NCBI RefSeq assembly: GCF_000330505.1
Contig: NW_004443692.1
Coordinates: 233,911 to 297,910, forward strand
Source of the DNA: Entamoeba invadens IP1
Taxonomy: Eukaryota; Evosea; Mastigamoebida; Endamoebidae
Reading direction: 5' to 3'
Length of the DNA stretch: 64,000 bases
Position 1 is the first letter of the stretch. The number at the start of each line of letters is the position of its first letter. This document shows, piece by piece, positions 30,420 through 41,426 of the stretch. A model generated the notes under the pieces. The model searched no databases and was not told where the DNA came from. It saw only the letters and a program-made list of their open reading frames with translations. Position numbers and translations under genes: made by a program.

Positions 30420-30617
30420 ATGAGTCAACAATTGAAAGACACTTTCAGCTTGATCGACACGAACAACGACGGGATCATCACTTTCACCGACTTTGTCGAT
30501 TCATCAAGAATGTATAACGTTGATCAGGTCAAGCTTAGACTCGTCTTCGACGCAATGGACACCTTCCACACTGGAAATGTTTCATTCGAACGCTACGCTG
30601 AATTTTGTTCTTTGTAA
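30420..30617 (+). CDS. EF-hand segment: small protein or 5' exon of the TBC gene
   Basis: From the ATG at 30420 the frame reads MSQQLKDTFSLIDTNNDGII, a canonical calcium loop (DTNNDGIITFTDF), and a second, degenerate loop around DAMDTFHTGNVSFERY, then stops with TAA at 30615-30617. It could be a 65 aa EF-hand protein. Alternatively a donor GTAAGT at 30614 and the acceptor ending at 31254 (641 nt) would fuse it in frame to the TBC1D23-like gene. The coding reading is supported by the TATA-like box upstream. The long intron would be unusual for this genome. Confidence 0.55.
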   Translation: MSQQLKDTFSLIDTNNDGIITFTDFVDSSRMYNVDQVKLRLVFDAMDTFHTGNVSFERYAEFCSL

Positions 30618-31254
30618 GTAAATATATATGTTTATTTTGATATTTAAATACATCGATAGATACTCCATAACCATTTTCTATTTCAAAAAACTAACGCAAT
30701 TTGTATGCGGCATTTTTATACATTTTCATACTTTTAGAGTGGAATTATTATGACTTTTATCACTTTTATTATTCTTTTGCTTTACCTCTCATTTATTTCA
30801 AATAAGGGTGATATCTCACTTCTCACTATTATTTGTTATACTAAATTTGTTAATTCATTTATTATAAATTTATTATTGTAATAACAGTAATGCTTGGATA
30901 TATTAATTAAATTCAAAACTATACTTTATTATTTATTTAAATTATTCTCTTATAAAGAAACAAATTAATTAATTCTATTAAATTATTAATTTATACATTA
31001 TTAAACTATTTTATTTTTATTTTTTTAATGAGTTATTTTATTAATATTTCTTCTATTATTAACTATAACCAGTTTAAGTGATAATAAAATAGTAAATTAA
31101 TTAATATTCATTAGTAAAATCTTTTTTGTTATTCCAATAATTAAACAAGAAAAAGAACTTTTTGTGTATTAAAAATTGTAACTCGAAAAATTCAGAATGA
31201 ACTGCTCACCAACGTTTTTTTTTGTATATTTTACACGACTATATTTACCAATAG
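30618..31254. other. Non-coding spacer or long intron
   Basis: 637 bp, very AT-rich. It ends in TTTACCAATAG, usable as a 3' splice site. AAAAATTCA (31186-31194, the E. histolytica initiator consensus) and AATGAACT (31196-31203, GAAC-type box) lie near the right end, so an independent promoter for the TBC gene is the rival explanation. Confidence 0.4.
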
Positions 31255-31300
31255 AGTCATTTCCCTATTTCATACTGCAATTGACAACAAAGATGCTTCG

Positions 31301-33520
31301 ATGTTAGCTCAATTATGCAGACAATTTGGAATGATCAACACTCTTCGCTCTAATATCTGGCGTATTTTGTTGAAGGTGAAGCCAATCAAGTTACCCAATC
31401 CACTTCATCTCACTGTAGTAGAAGCAGATGTCCCACCACTTGTCAACAATTTGATATCGTGCATCAACCAAACGAAGCGCACTGAATTAATTAAAGACTC
31501 ATACACTATAGCTACTTCATTGGTTCAACCCAAAACATCTCCAAACTTCATTCCAACGGTAGTTATAGCACTTGTCTTCTATTATTTATATCCGGAAGAG
31601 TCTGTAGAATTTCGGTTGGGTGCTGTGTTCTCATTTTTGAATACCCTTCAGCCGTATTTCTCACATTTGTACCCTTCCATCCAAAAAGGACTGTACTGTT
31701 TAATGCACATCCTTTTACAATACCACGACCCACAACTGTGTTACTGTTTGGACTCTTTTAGAGTCGAGTCGGTCTTTTACACTCCACGATTTTTGTACGG
31801 CGCTCTCTTCCCGACAGGAGAGACTATTGGAGACATTTTAATTCTTTGGGACGAGTTCATATTGAACCCCAATAAGCACATCTTCTACTTTGCAGTCATC
31901 GCCTATTTGATGCAAATTAGAGACGATATCATGAAAGAGACTAAGAAGAACGAATTGATCACACTTATTAAGACTAAGAGAATCACTTCGGAGCAAATCC
32001 GGATTGTGATCTGTCGAGCTAATGCACTCGAACAAGACACGTTGACGTCTTTTAAACTGTTACTTCATTCCTGTTTCTATAATGAAGTGATGTTCCAGAG
32101 ATGGTACTCACAGTCTTTGGGGTCGACTTTGGCACTCCCAGTCGAGCCAACATCACTTCTTGCCGATATCGTTTGTCAATACTATTCAATACTAGTAAAT
32201 GAATTATTAATAAACTATATACAGAAAGATAGATTAACAGAGTAGAAAGGAGGGATGGACGTCCTTTTCATCGACTGTCGGACGCAAGAAATGTTTCGCG
32301 GGGGGAATATAGGGAATGCAATTCATTTTGACACGACCCGTCGGGAAGACGAGAATTACGTGAAGTCTTTTTTTGAGCAGAAATTGATTCAAAATGTGAT
32401 GGAACACAAGAAGAACATTCACGTAGTTATTTATGGGTCTGGGGAAGTCGGGAAGAACACTCAACAAACGCCGACGTTGAGTGAGTTGACGATGATCATG
32501 TTAGACTTTATTAAACGTGGGATGAAACATTTAGGGGTGTTATTAAGTGGATACTTCTTATATCATAAGAATGCGATGGCAAAGGTGAATGGCTTTGAAA
32601 TCTTTAATCATACCCCAAATTTGTGTCCCGTTTGTACTCCCCCAGAACTCGCGAAATTACAAACAAAATTAACATCCTTGGGAGAATCAACTAAACGATT
32701 TGCTACAGACTTCTTCTATGGACTGTCTACAAGACACCCTAACCCTAATTCCTCAAAAAAAAGCGTCAACCCTCCTCAACCAGTAGAGAAAAGAACATTC
32801 ACACCGATTAGAAATGAACCAAATAAGACAGAGAAAGGCAATGGAAATGGTAATGACAGCGAAGAAAAAGTTTTAAAACAACAAATGAAGTGCGAACCAA
32901 ATAAAACCGGATTGAGGTCGTCACAACGGATTGGAAGCCAAACGCAATTACAACAAAATCAAATACCAAATTTACTCGACTTGGGACTTGAAACAATAAC
33001 GGACCCTTCATCTAATGCGCAATCACAAAGCGCATCTTTAAATACTTCAGATAATTTACCAATTAAGCCACTGAGCCAAGAAAAGATGCCGATTAAGCCA
33101 TTGACTTTGAGTGACACAGATGGCGACAACGAACATAAATTGAAGTTAACATTTGACGAAGAGTATAATGAAGATGACGAGGACAATGAGCATGCAAATT
33201 ATTTTGATGAATTGATGAAAGAAAGTCCGACATTTGAGGCCGATTATAATGTCGCGAGTAGTGAGTCCGTTGACTGTTGGAAACATTGTTTGATTATCAT
33301 GAGTTCAGTCGATATGTTGATCACTGAGAAACCGTCGGGCGACGGCGAAATGTTTTTACTCGAGGAAATCACTTACACCGACATCGACAAGGTCTCGACG
33401 CGAGTCCAAGCAGCAGACGTATTTATAATAGAAGTGACTGGAAAGAGAGTAGTCGTCAAAGTAGCACACTCTAAAGAGTTTCTCGACTTACTCAATACTA
33501 AGATGGCCCTTGACAATTGA
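31301..33520 (+). CDS. TBC1D23-like protein (TBC + rhodanese + PH-like)
   Basis: Homology begins at about 31255 (TAIDNKDASMLAQLC), with ATG at 31301. Residues about 1-290 form a TBC domain lacking the arginine- and glutamine-finger motifs, as in TBC1D23 (inactive as a GAP). A rhodanese domain follows (VLFIDCRTQEMFRGGNI; catalytic Cys replaced in VIYGSGE, also as in TBC1D23), then a charged linker and a C-terminal PH-like domain (about 33280-33515). TBC1D23 bridges golgins and endosome-derived vesicles at the trans-Golgi. A TAG at 32243-32245 interrupts the frame; an intron 32171-32245 (75 nt, GTTTGT...GAGTAG, AT-rich) removes it in frame, giving about 714 aa. Without splicing the product would be a TBC-only protein. 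Confidence 0.8.
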
Positions 33521-33644
33521 TCATTTTATACACTTTGCGTTGAAGACAAATTCTATATTTATAATAAATTTATAATAAAAATACTCGATTCACCAACCCT
33601 TTGAAAGAATAGTAAAAAGTAACTAAAAAAAATAGATAAATCAG
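33521..33644. promoter_or_regulatory. Short intergenic promoter region
   Basis: 124 bp before the next gene; AT-rich, no confident motif. Confidence 0.35.
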
Positions 33645-35834
33645 ATGATTCAAGTGACAAGTGAGATTGACAAAGTGATTGCGTCCCTGGACACGGGATT
33701 GCCTGATATCACGCCAATAGACTTGAAAGTGATATCACATATAGATACGACTTTTCCTTTGTTTAAATCGGAGTTTGTGCTCAACAAACTGTACCGAGGA
33801 AAAAGAGAAGAAAATGACGTGTCGTGCACAAATCAATTATTGAAGTTAAAAGAACTTCAAACTCGAAAGAAAAGGTATGAGAAAGAGAGGGGGATCGGCA
33901 TTGAGATGAATACCGCTATGAACTTCACTATGGGGAACGGGAATTCGATGTTTGAGAGCTTTAATGAGAGTTGCAATGATGCGAAACAAGCTATAGTTGA
34001 GTGTAATACTTTTGAGCCTAAAAGCCATCCACCTCAAAAAGCGAAGAAAGAGAAAAGGAATGAATTTACATCTTCTGAAGATTTGTCCGAGTCGACAGAT
34101 GAATCGGAAGGCGACGAAATCATCATTCCACCAGATTTCCCGAAATCCGTACCTATCGGATCTCAAATAACACCAACTGCAACAAATAACATTGGAGAGT
34201 CTTATTTATCTCAGACAGGTACTACAACTCAGAACGGGAATAAGAGTAATGCACCACTATTAGAAGACAACCCATTTGTATTCCACCACAATACTACAAC
34301 TCAATCAATGAAGGGAGGCGATTTGTACTCAGGAATGTTATTGTCTGGTATCACAAAGTCGGAACAAACTGAAGTGAAAGAAGATGACATAACAGAAAAG
34401 CCACCCGTATTCACGTTTAAGACAAACTTGTTTGGAAAACCACCTTCAAAAGATGAAGAAAAGAAGAAAGAACCAACAAAGGAAGAAACACAAGAGGAAA
34501 AGAAAGAGGAAAAACCAAGTTTACAAGAAGAGAATACTGAGAGTTTGTTTGGTAATGTAACACTCAAATTTAAAGACAAATCTGAATATTGTAAACAAAC
34601 GGTCGAAAACCCATTCATTTTTAATCCTACCGTGTTCTTGCCTGAAAGTGGATCACTTAATAGTAAACCAGTCGAAGAGAAGAAAGAACTTTCTTCTCAG
34701 AACAATGAACCATCACCTCAAAAAGAAAAGAAAGACCTCTTCCCTCAACAGCAGAAGGATATACAGTCGTCCGTGGATGAAAAAAAAACACTATTTACTC
34801 AACAAAATGATGTACAACCACATGAAGAAGAGACGAACCCATCACCTCAACAACAGAAAGAGGTACAACCACATGAGAAAGAAAGGAATGACCTCTTCGT
34901 GAAACTTGTGATGGACACAGCCATGTATTATGGGGATGCAGAGAAGATTAATAATTATCAAGAATGCGTCAAAGCAATTAACAAACTTCCAGAAATTAAA
35001 TTGAGTCAGAGCGAATTGGATGAAATAGCAGTGCTTGGAAATAGTGTAGTGCAGAACTTTGGAGAACTTGAAGGTGTTGTTCAAAAAGTAGTTGACAAGT
35101 GTGCAGATAGAGATTCTAACGAAACACTTGAGATCTTGACTTACTTCTTACGATGTTTAATATCATCATCCCATTTACTTAAAACTGACCCCAAAACAGC
35201 GTTTTACAGTGGATTTATGTTGTCCGAACTTTCATACAAATGCAAGGCGTTCAGAGATATAGTTCAACTGATACTACGAAGTGTCTCGCCATGCTTAAAT
35301 TCTGTTTATGTAAAGAATGAGGGAAACGATTATAAGGTAGTGATGGGGTACTTGAATGACGAGAACGAGTTACAGTATATCGAGCGGATTGAGAAGATAT
35401 TTAGAATATACTTGTGCTTCATGATGAGCGAAGCGGGGAATGTCGAGAGTATATTTGATGTCATGATGACTTCAATGTACATGGTTTATGATAACAAGAT
35501 AAAGATTGGGATGAACGTAGATGTCTTTGGGGTGATGCTCGACGCATTTTTTGATATGTGTTACGATCGGTTAAAACACTTAGAACTGATGAACTCTTTT
35601 ATTGAGACGTTTAAAGACTATTTCGAAATCATGAAAACCGTTTGGGGGACCGAAGGAAACGACAAACAAAAGATGCTGACTCGACGACTCGCTTCGACTT
35701 TAAAGAAGATCGAGCAGAATAAAGTCGTCAACGAAAAGTCGTTAGTTCTTGAAGAAGAGTATAAGAAGTACTTGGAAGCAAACAATAGACAGCCACGGGT
35801 GTGGGAAGGGGCAATCGACATTAATAGTAAGTAA
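33645..35834 (+). CDS. GLE1-like mRNA export factor
   Basis: 729 aa. Residues 1-100 are ordered; about 100-420 are charged and low-complexity with Glu/Lys/Gln runs and scattered nucleoporin-type motifs (NPFVFHHN, NLFGKPP, LFGN, NPFIFNP). Residues about 430-729 are helical and resemble the C-terminal GLE1 fold: a segment around AFYSGFMLSELSYK, then ILRSVSPCLNSVYV, then VVMGYLNDEN and a GMNVDVFGVML region. GLE1 with inositol hexakisphosphate stimulates the DEAD-box ATPase that removes export factors at the nuclear pore. The match is by pattern and not strong in any single motif; a different helical nucleoporin is the alternative. No intron. Confidence 0.5.
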   Translation: MIQVTSEIDKVIASLDTGLPDITPIDLKVISHIDTTFPLFKSEFVLNKLYRGKREENDVSCTNQLLKLKELQTRKKRYEKERGIGIEMNTAMNFTMGNGNSMFESFNESCNDAKQAIVECNTFEPKSHPPQKAKKEKRNEFTSSEDLSESTDESEGDEIIIPPDFPKSVPIGSQITPTATNNIGESYLSQTGTTTQNGNKSNAPLLEDNPFVFHHNTTTQSMKGGDLYSGMLLSGITKSEQTEVKEDDITEKPPVFTFKTNLFGKPPSKDEEKKKEPTKEETQEEKKEEKPSLQEENTESLFGNVTLKFKDKSEYCKQTVENPFIFNPTVFLPESGSLNSKPVEEKKELSSQNNEPSPQKEKKDLFPQQQKDIQSSVDEKKTLFTQQNDVQPHEEETNPSPQQQKEVQPHEKERNDLFVKLVMDTAMYYGDAEKINNYQECVKAINKLPEIKLSQSELDEIAVLGNSVVQNFGELEGVVQKVVDKCADRDSNETLEILTYFLRCLISSSHLLKTDPKTAFYSGFMLSELSYKCKAFRDIVQLILRSVSPCLNSVYVKNEGNDYKVVMGYLNDENELQYIERIEKIFRIYLCFMMSEAGNVESIFDVMMTSMYMVYDNKIKIGMNVDVFGVMLDAFFDMCYDRLKHLELMNSFIETFKDYFEIMKTVWGTEGNDKQKMLTRRLASTLKKIEQNKVVNEKSLVLEEEYKKYLEANNRQPRVWEGAIDINSK

Positions 35835-35946
35835 TCTATTAGTTTTCTATTTATATAGTTTTCAAAGAAGTACTGATATACTATACTCTATTAATAGAGA
35901 ATACTATAATTTTAACTATACTATTCATACAAACTTAATTAACCGT

Positions 35947-36240
35947 TTACACTAATCCATAAGGTACTGCCAAGATACTCTGTGTGTTTGTCACGTATGA
36001 ATGTGTAACAGTTTCTTTCTTGGCAGGTGTCACTGTGTCAAATGAGTCGTTCCGAATTCCTAATTCAGCACATAGACTGTTTCTTCGCTGGACAAAGATT
36101 TCTGGGTTGATCAAATTGGTGGCGTTTGAGACTGACATATCCAGTCTTTTCATTCAGGTCTTTTCAACACTTCGATCACGAAGATACGGAAATTCGAACA
36201 ATTCCTTTTCATATGGAATCACTAATTGCAATTCGTTTTG
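35947..36240 (-). pseudogene. Possible small gene, interrupted by TGA
   Basis: On the minus strand a 68-codon ORF starts at 36153 and ends at 35947 (contains INPEIFVQRRNSLCAELGI and ends in VPYGLV). The same frame upstream of its ATG is also coding-like (about 28 codons including LVIPYEKELFEFPYLRDRS), separated only by a TGA immediately before the ATG. Either a small protein starting at 36153, or a longer gene with one stop or an unrecognised intron. Not recognised as a family. Confidence 0.35.
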
Positions 36241-36452
36241 TCAACTGTGATTTCTTCTCAATCACACCATATAAGTTATTTATTTTAATTACATTATTAT
36301 TCATTTACTATACAAATTATTTCAAAAAAAATACGAATCTCAGAGAAGAGTTGTTCTCTCTTTTAAAAACTTGAAATGAATCAACTCACCAAAACTCTTC
36401 GACGGAATGAAAGGACACTTAAGGCCAAAAAATTACACAAAACATAATACGA

Positions 36453-38663
36453 TTAATCAAACATACGCTGGACGTTGTGTTTGAAAAATTTCGGGACAAG
36501 TGATTTTGACATGAAATTTGTATCATTAGCTCTTCCTTTTTGTTTTTCTTCTTCGACTTCTTTTCGGATCAATAGAATGTCAGGGTTACTTTCTGTCACC
36601 AAAAAATGGCGATCACCAACACCATTGTATGTCACTTTCCTGACGCCTTCGTTAATACCAAGAGCAACAAGAGTCGACTGCGCACCAGCGCCTCCAAGCC
36701 TCTCTCCCAAAAACTTGCGTTCTCGTCTTTTCCAATTTGCGTCCTTGTGGATTTCACTTTCTTTGTTGAATCGGTTTAATAAGGTGCTTGCCTCCATCAT
36801 CGAAAACTCGAGAATGCCGACGTTGACAAATTGGATGATAATATCAAATGGATATTTCTCGAAAAATTGGACATTGATATCGCAGTATCCGTCTTCTTTT
36901 TCGAGACCAATTTCTTTCATGACGCCATTCATTGCACCATTGAAAATCACCGTCTCGAATAATTTCTGTTGTTGTGTCATCCCTTCTATTCTCTTCGTAA
37001 ACTCGTCTTGGATCTTCGAGAGAATCGTTTCAACAACATTCAAATAGCTTTCTGCGAGCGTCCGTAATTTGTCACCTTTTGCTTTTAATAGTGCTTGTAA
37101 CACTAAAACAGCTCGTGTTTTCCATTCTTCTTTACCGACTCCATTTGGTCCAACAACACTTTTCATGTACGGAAACACATTCATAAAATCGCTCTTCGAA
37201 TATTTTTCAAGGTCAGTAGGAAATGGTATTGGCTTCAAATCAAGGTCTATAACGGTTTTGGTCACCAACGTCTCTAGCAACGGATTGTCATCTAACAACA
37301 GTCTTCTCCCGATATCCGTGAGTATATTGAGCATCACACTTTCTTTAGTTATTACCGAAAAGTCGATATGTAACAACCTCATGTTCTTCAAAAGACCTTC
37401 CGGATAGAACCCCCGTGTTAAAAAGGTCAAGTCGATCATCGGTGATATTCTCTGGACAAACCCATCAATTCCTATTTTGACCATTCTCAACTCGACATCC
37501 TTCGTGTCGATAGTTAATATCCCCATCTTACCATTACCTTGTTTAATATCAGTAATACTTGTCAGCATTTGCAATTCGTCTGTTTTAGTAATGAGTGTGA
37601 ATGTTTGGTTATTCACTGTATTATACACGATAACCTCTTCCGCTTTAATTATATAAAACATCCCAAACCCATAATATACATTCATGAAACTCCCTTCACT
37701 TTTTTGCTCAAACAAACACTCGGCTCGGTCTTCGTAGAACCGAAGTAACACGCAGTAGTCTCTACTCAAGCACATCAAATACAAGTAACTGTTAATAACT
37801 TTTTCCATCATCACGGGACCCATTGCGATTCGATTCCAGTTCCCCTTTTCTTTCGGGACGGAGAGTGGAAATCCAAATTTCTCGATTCCAAGAAAACACG
37901 CGTTCTCCAGTTCAGAGCTGAGACATTTGACATTTTGCGACGAGTTGTATTGTTCCATCACAGCAAGAAAATGCCCAAAATACTCACTTTTTATATTAAG
38001 TGGTCGACTAGGGCCATTTGTGGCGCCAACGGTGAATCGGAGTGTCATCGAAGTCGAGAAGACATACAGCGAATTGCTGAATATGGAGAGATCAACAACA
38101 TGACTTTCTGGTTTCGAGTTGAATGTGACGACTTTATATCTATGAGGATCTCTCTTGTTCATTGTGAGCATTTTCATCCAGTTCACCGAGTAGATATAAA
38201 ACACATTGTTTTGGTCATCCCCGCCATACACAATTTTGATGTGGTCAGTGATCAGTGGGTCTCTCAAATCAATTTCAAAGGCCTCATACACACTTTTGGT
38301 TCCACTACAGAACAAAGCAAAGCGTTTATCAAAGCGTAAGACATAGATGATGTTATCTCGATCCTTCGTCCAAGCAACAGAGACCAATTTAAAGTTCTCA
38401 TTGAATGTCGACCGGAATTTCTCGCCTTCCATTTTCATTTTCAACGGTTGGAAGAAAAAGTGCAATTGATGTTTCCCCGTTTTCAGTGATCTCTTGTTCG
38501 CATAGAACATCGTCATGTCTTGTTGCGACACTGCGCTTTGAAAAAAGTGAATGATATAGTTCAATTCATTAACACAGTTGTTATCTTTAGGCAATGCGTC
38601 GAAGACAGTTTGGACATAATTCACTGGAGACTCGGGCTGTGATACAAAGAAAGGACTTGACAT
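36453..38663 (-). CDS. Unknown 736 aa protein, beta-rich then helical
   Basis: Residues about 1-420 show regularly spaced beta-strand pattern (short hydrophobic strands ending in Y/F, separated by charged turns) compatible with a propeller; about 420-736 are helical, with basic KRRERKFLGERLGG near 625. This propeller-plus-solenoid layout is that of scaffold nucleoporins and vesicle-coat proteins, but no motif fixes a family. No signal peptide or membrane segment. Starts at MSSPFFVSQPES, 38661-38663. The neighbour to the left across 300 bp is the GLE1-like gene, which says little because gene order in this lineage carries no functional grouping. Confidence 0.75.
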   Translation of the reverse strand: MSSPFFVSQPESPVNYVQTVFDALPKDNNCVNELNYIIHFFQSAVSQQDMTMFYANKRSLKTGKHQLHFFFQPLKMKMEGEKFRSTFNENFKLVSVAWTKDRDNIIYVLRFDKRFALFCSGTKSVYEAFEIDLRDPLITDHIKIVYGGDDQNNVFYIYSVNWMKMLTMNKRDPHRYKVVTFNSKPESHVVDLSIFSNSLYVFSTSMTLRFTVGATNGPSRPLNIKSEYFGHFLAVMEQYNSSQNVKCLSSELENACFLGIEKFGFPLSVPKEKGNWNRIAMGPVMMEKVINSYLYLMCLSRDYCVLLRFYEDRAECLFEQKSEGSFMNVYYGFGMFYIIKAEEVIVYNTVNNQTFTLITKTDELQMLTSITDIKQGNGKMGILTIDTKDVELRMVKIGIDGFVQRISPMIDLTFLTRGFYPEGLLKNMRLLHIDFSVITKESVMLNILTDIGRRLLLDDNPLLETLVTKTVIDLDLKPIPFPTDLEKYSKSDFMNVFPYMKSVVGPNGVGKEEWKTRAVLVLQALLKAKGDKLRTLAESYLNVVETILSKIQDEFTKRIEGMTQQQKLFETVIFNGAMNGVMKEIGLEKEDGYCDINVQFFEKYPFDIIIQFVNVGILEFSMMEASTLLNRFNKESEIHKDANWKRRERKFLGERLGGAGAQSTLVALGINEGVRKVTYNGVGDRHFLVTESNPDILLIRKEVEEEKQKGRANDTNFMSKSLVPKFFKHNVQRMFD

Positions 38664-38935
38664 AATTTATGAGTTCCACACATGGTGAAATACTATAGTT
38701 TTATAATAATATTATTATTTTTTTTAAATAATAAGAAACTATTATAAATGATATTCAAATTACTATAATTAATAGTATACGAGTATTATAGTATACTATT
38801 TATAATAATAGCACAACTTTAAAAAGAAAACTTAATTAATAGAATAATAATAGTATTTGTATAGTTTATTTCAAAGAATGATAAAACTAATAATTATACT
38901 ATAAAGAATAGAAAGGAAATAGTTTCATAAACCAA
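38664..38935. other. Non-coding AT-rich spacer
   Basis: 272 bp between two minus-strand genes; AT-rich, nothing seen. Confidence 0.45.
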
Positions 38936-40300
38936 TTATAAGAACAACGTCAAGTTTTCTTCACAAGTAATTAAAAAGACCCCATCGTAATTGGCTAAAG
39001 TGACATAAACATTATCACCACTCTTTTTCATGTTACTAATTGTACTATTCAGAAGACCACCACTTTGTTTGTCACTCTTAACAAAGAAGTAATTCTTCGA
39101 CTCAACGATTTTTGTCTTGTCATTCACTTGAAATTCATAAATGACACCGATGTACTCCGTTGTACTTCTCCCAAGTTTAACTGCTTTTCTGACATTGTCA
39201 TGGATCCAAGCGTTTGGTGCAGCGACGTAAATGTGTGGGTTTTGTTCGTCACTGGTGACTGCGAGGAACTCCCCAAACGATTGAAAGTTACCCCACCGTG
39301 GAAATGGTTGCATGACAACAGAAAAATTAAGCGCATCATCCTTTCTAGAGAAAGCAAAGACAACACCTTTTTCTGAAGATGGGTCACTGAATAAAATGAA
39401 GTCTTTTGATATTTCAACGGCTTGTCCCAAATCAAATAAATTGTTTTTAGAAGGAGGGATAAAGATCGGAGGACTCACAGAGAGAGGAAGTGTTGGTCTA
39501 TCTATATCAATCAATTTTTGGACGTACACGTTCTTTGAGAAATCAAAAATATTGCCGTCTCGCGCTTGTGGACTGCCAGCGACAAAAGTGTCTTCATAAG
39601 CTTCTAGTCTAATTAAATTTGTTGGGGATATAGTTTGTAAATAGGAGGTATCATTATAATCATATTTCATATAAATAGAACTCGACTCAATTCGAACTAA
39701 ACCAAAGATGACAGAGCCTGTTAGTCCTTTGGCATAATCCACTGTTATTGCTATCATCAAACCAAATTCCCCCTTTTTCGATTGAACAAGTCGCATGTCT
39801 CTTCCCACATTACTAAATTTGGTCTTTACTTTATCAGGACCAGTGTCGTTCATTAAAACATATATCAAATTCGCTGGATATGATTCAGACAACGTTTCAT
39901 TGTCTCGAAAAATTTGAACGTCAATGTTTTGCTTCAACTCATCTAAGTAAGTTTCTTCCGGGACTTGGCGAACACCCATTGTTGCCGCATTGTCGATACC
40001 ATTCCAGACATACCTATTTGGAAAACATTTTGAGGAGCTTCTCGATTTAGTAGAGTGAAAATAGTAACACCATTCTGTGGTCTTATCTAATGATTAGTAT
40101 CTTACTTTAACTGATTGAAATAAGTAAAATGGAGTCAAACTGATTTCAACTATAATACCATTGTTCGCATGAAACATATTCGTTGGTATCTGTCCTTCTG
40201 TCTCAAAAGCTTTGTTCTTGACTAAACAGATGTTCAACTCTTCTTGTGAATTGACAACTGTTATAAGTAGAAGTGATGTGAGTAACATACAACTAACCAT
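38936..40300 (-). CDS. Secreted protein of unknown function (spliced, 436 aa)
   Basis: Exon 1 40300-40141, intron 40087-40140 (54 nt, GTTTGACTCC...CATTAG), exon 2 40086-38936. The unspliced frame is the same on both sides but has a TAA in the intron; splicing gives 437 codons. It opens with a signal peptide (MVSCMLLTSLLLITVVNSQ). The mature part shows repeated strand-turn units with FG/PR-type turns (for example VVFAFSRKDDALNF and FGEFLAVTSDEQNPHIYVAA) as in beta-propeller or FG-GAP-like secreted proteins. N-glycosylation sequons are present; no C-terminal anchor is visible. The family is not identified. Confidence 0.75.
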
Positions 40301-40639
40301 TATGAGATGGTTTTGTGTGATAAAACATTTAGAAAATTGTTTAAGAGACCTGCTGTGACGAACAAATATAAGAATGGATTATCAATACAGCTTTGTATCA
40401 TGAAACCAACTTTTTGGTAGTTTACAACTTTTGTTTTCTTTGCTTATTTTTATTTATTTGTGAAATAATATCTAAGTTTTGATATTTCCATCCTATATTG
40501 TATGAATAATAGTATTATAACTAATTGTATTCTTTATAATTTGCATTTTAATTATGAAAAGTATCATTATAAATATCAATTTTTATTGAATTTATCATTT
40601 TTTTAATAAATTTATTTCAAATAAAGATTAAACAAAAAC
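40301..40639. other. Non-coding 5' flank
   Basis: AT-rich, nothing supported beyond its position upstream of the secreted protein gene. Confidence 0.4.
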
Positions 40640-40641
40640 TA

Positions 40642-40896
40642 CAGTCATACGAAAAAGTTGTCGCGTTTGGAAAAACCTGTCTCTGGTGGTAATGAACTAT
40701 TCTAGTACTATAAACAAATGATCTGAAATAGAAAATGTTATTTGGAAATGCCGAATATTTTTATTCGATTTTTGTGAAATGACCCTGCAAATAAATCGAA
40801 TAGAAGCTATACTGTATAGTAAGTAATTATAAATTTACTATAAAATATTTTTTCAAGACAGGTTTTTCCAAACGCGACAGCTTTTTCGCATGACTG
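40642..40896. mobile_element. Tc1/mariner MITE (255 bp)
   Basis: Flanked by TA (40640-40641, 40897-40898). Terminal inverted repeats of about 41 bp with two mismatches: CAGTCATACGAAAAAGTTGT on the left against CAGTCATGCGAAAAAGCTGT read from the right, both continuing CGCGTTTGGAAAAACCTGTCT. CAGT start and TA duplication are typical of Tc1. No ORF inside. The high TIR identity suggests a fairly young insertion. Confidence 0.82.
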
Positions 40897-40898
40897 TA

Positions 40899-41426
40899 TA
40901 TTTAATTGTATTTTTATTATACATTATAATTGATAATATATCGGATTTTTTTGAATTAAAAATAGAAGTATACAAATAAACTACCGATATTTTTACTATA
41001 CGAAAAGTTGAATAGTAAAACAATAGGAGCCAGTCTTTCAACTTAATTTGGTGGCCAAAAAATAGATATAATTTTATGTAAACATCGGGCGTTAAAAATT
41101 TAGAAAAACCCAAAAAATTGGGATATATTTTTAGGGTGGCTTCCCCAAATATTTCTTTTTTAATGGTTCAACAAATACTGGATAGCATTTAAAGACTTAT
41201 TTTATAGTAAATGAATAATTAAAAGAAAAACGATAAAAATAGTTATGCTACTTATATAATTCAATAATTGTTTTCTTTTTAATTACTTTATAAAAGTCTT
41301 AAAAAGGTGTCTCTTTAAATAATGACTCCAACCTTTCGTTACTTTCGGGAAACAATCAGACCAGCAAATGAGTTATTTTTTTGACAATAAATTAATAATT
41401 CAAAGAGGTAACCAGACTTTAATAAA
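40899..41426. other. Non-coding AT-rich spacer
   Basis: Nothing supported. Confidence 0.45.

Noticed and set aside
40087..40140. Nonsense mutation between signal-peptide ORF and the 347-codon ORF
   Set aside because: A 54 nt GTTTGA...TAG intron removes the TAA and keeps the frame; intron size matches the others here.
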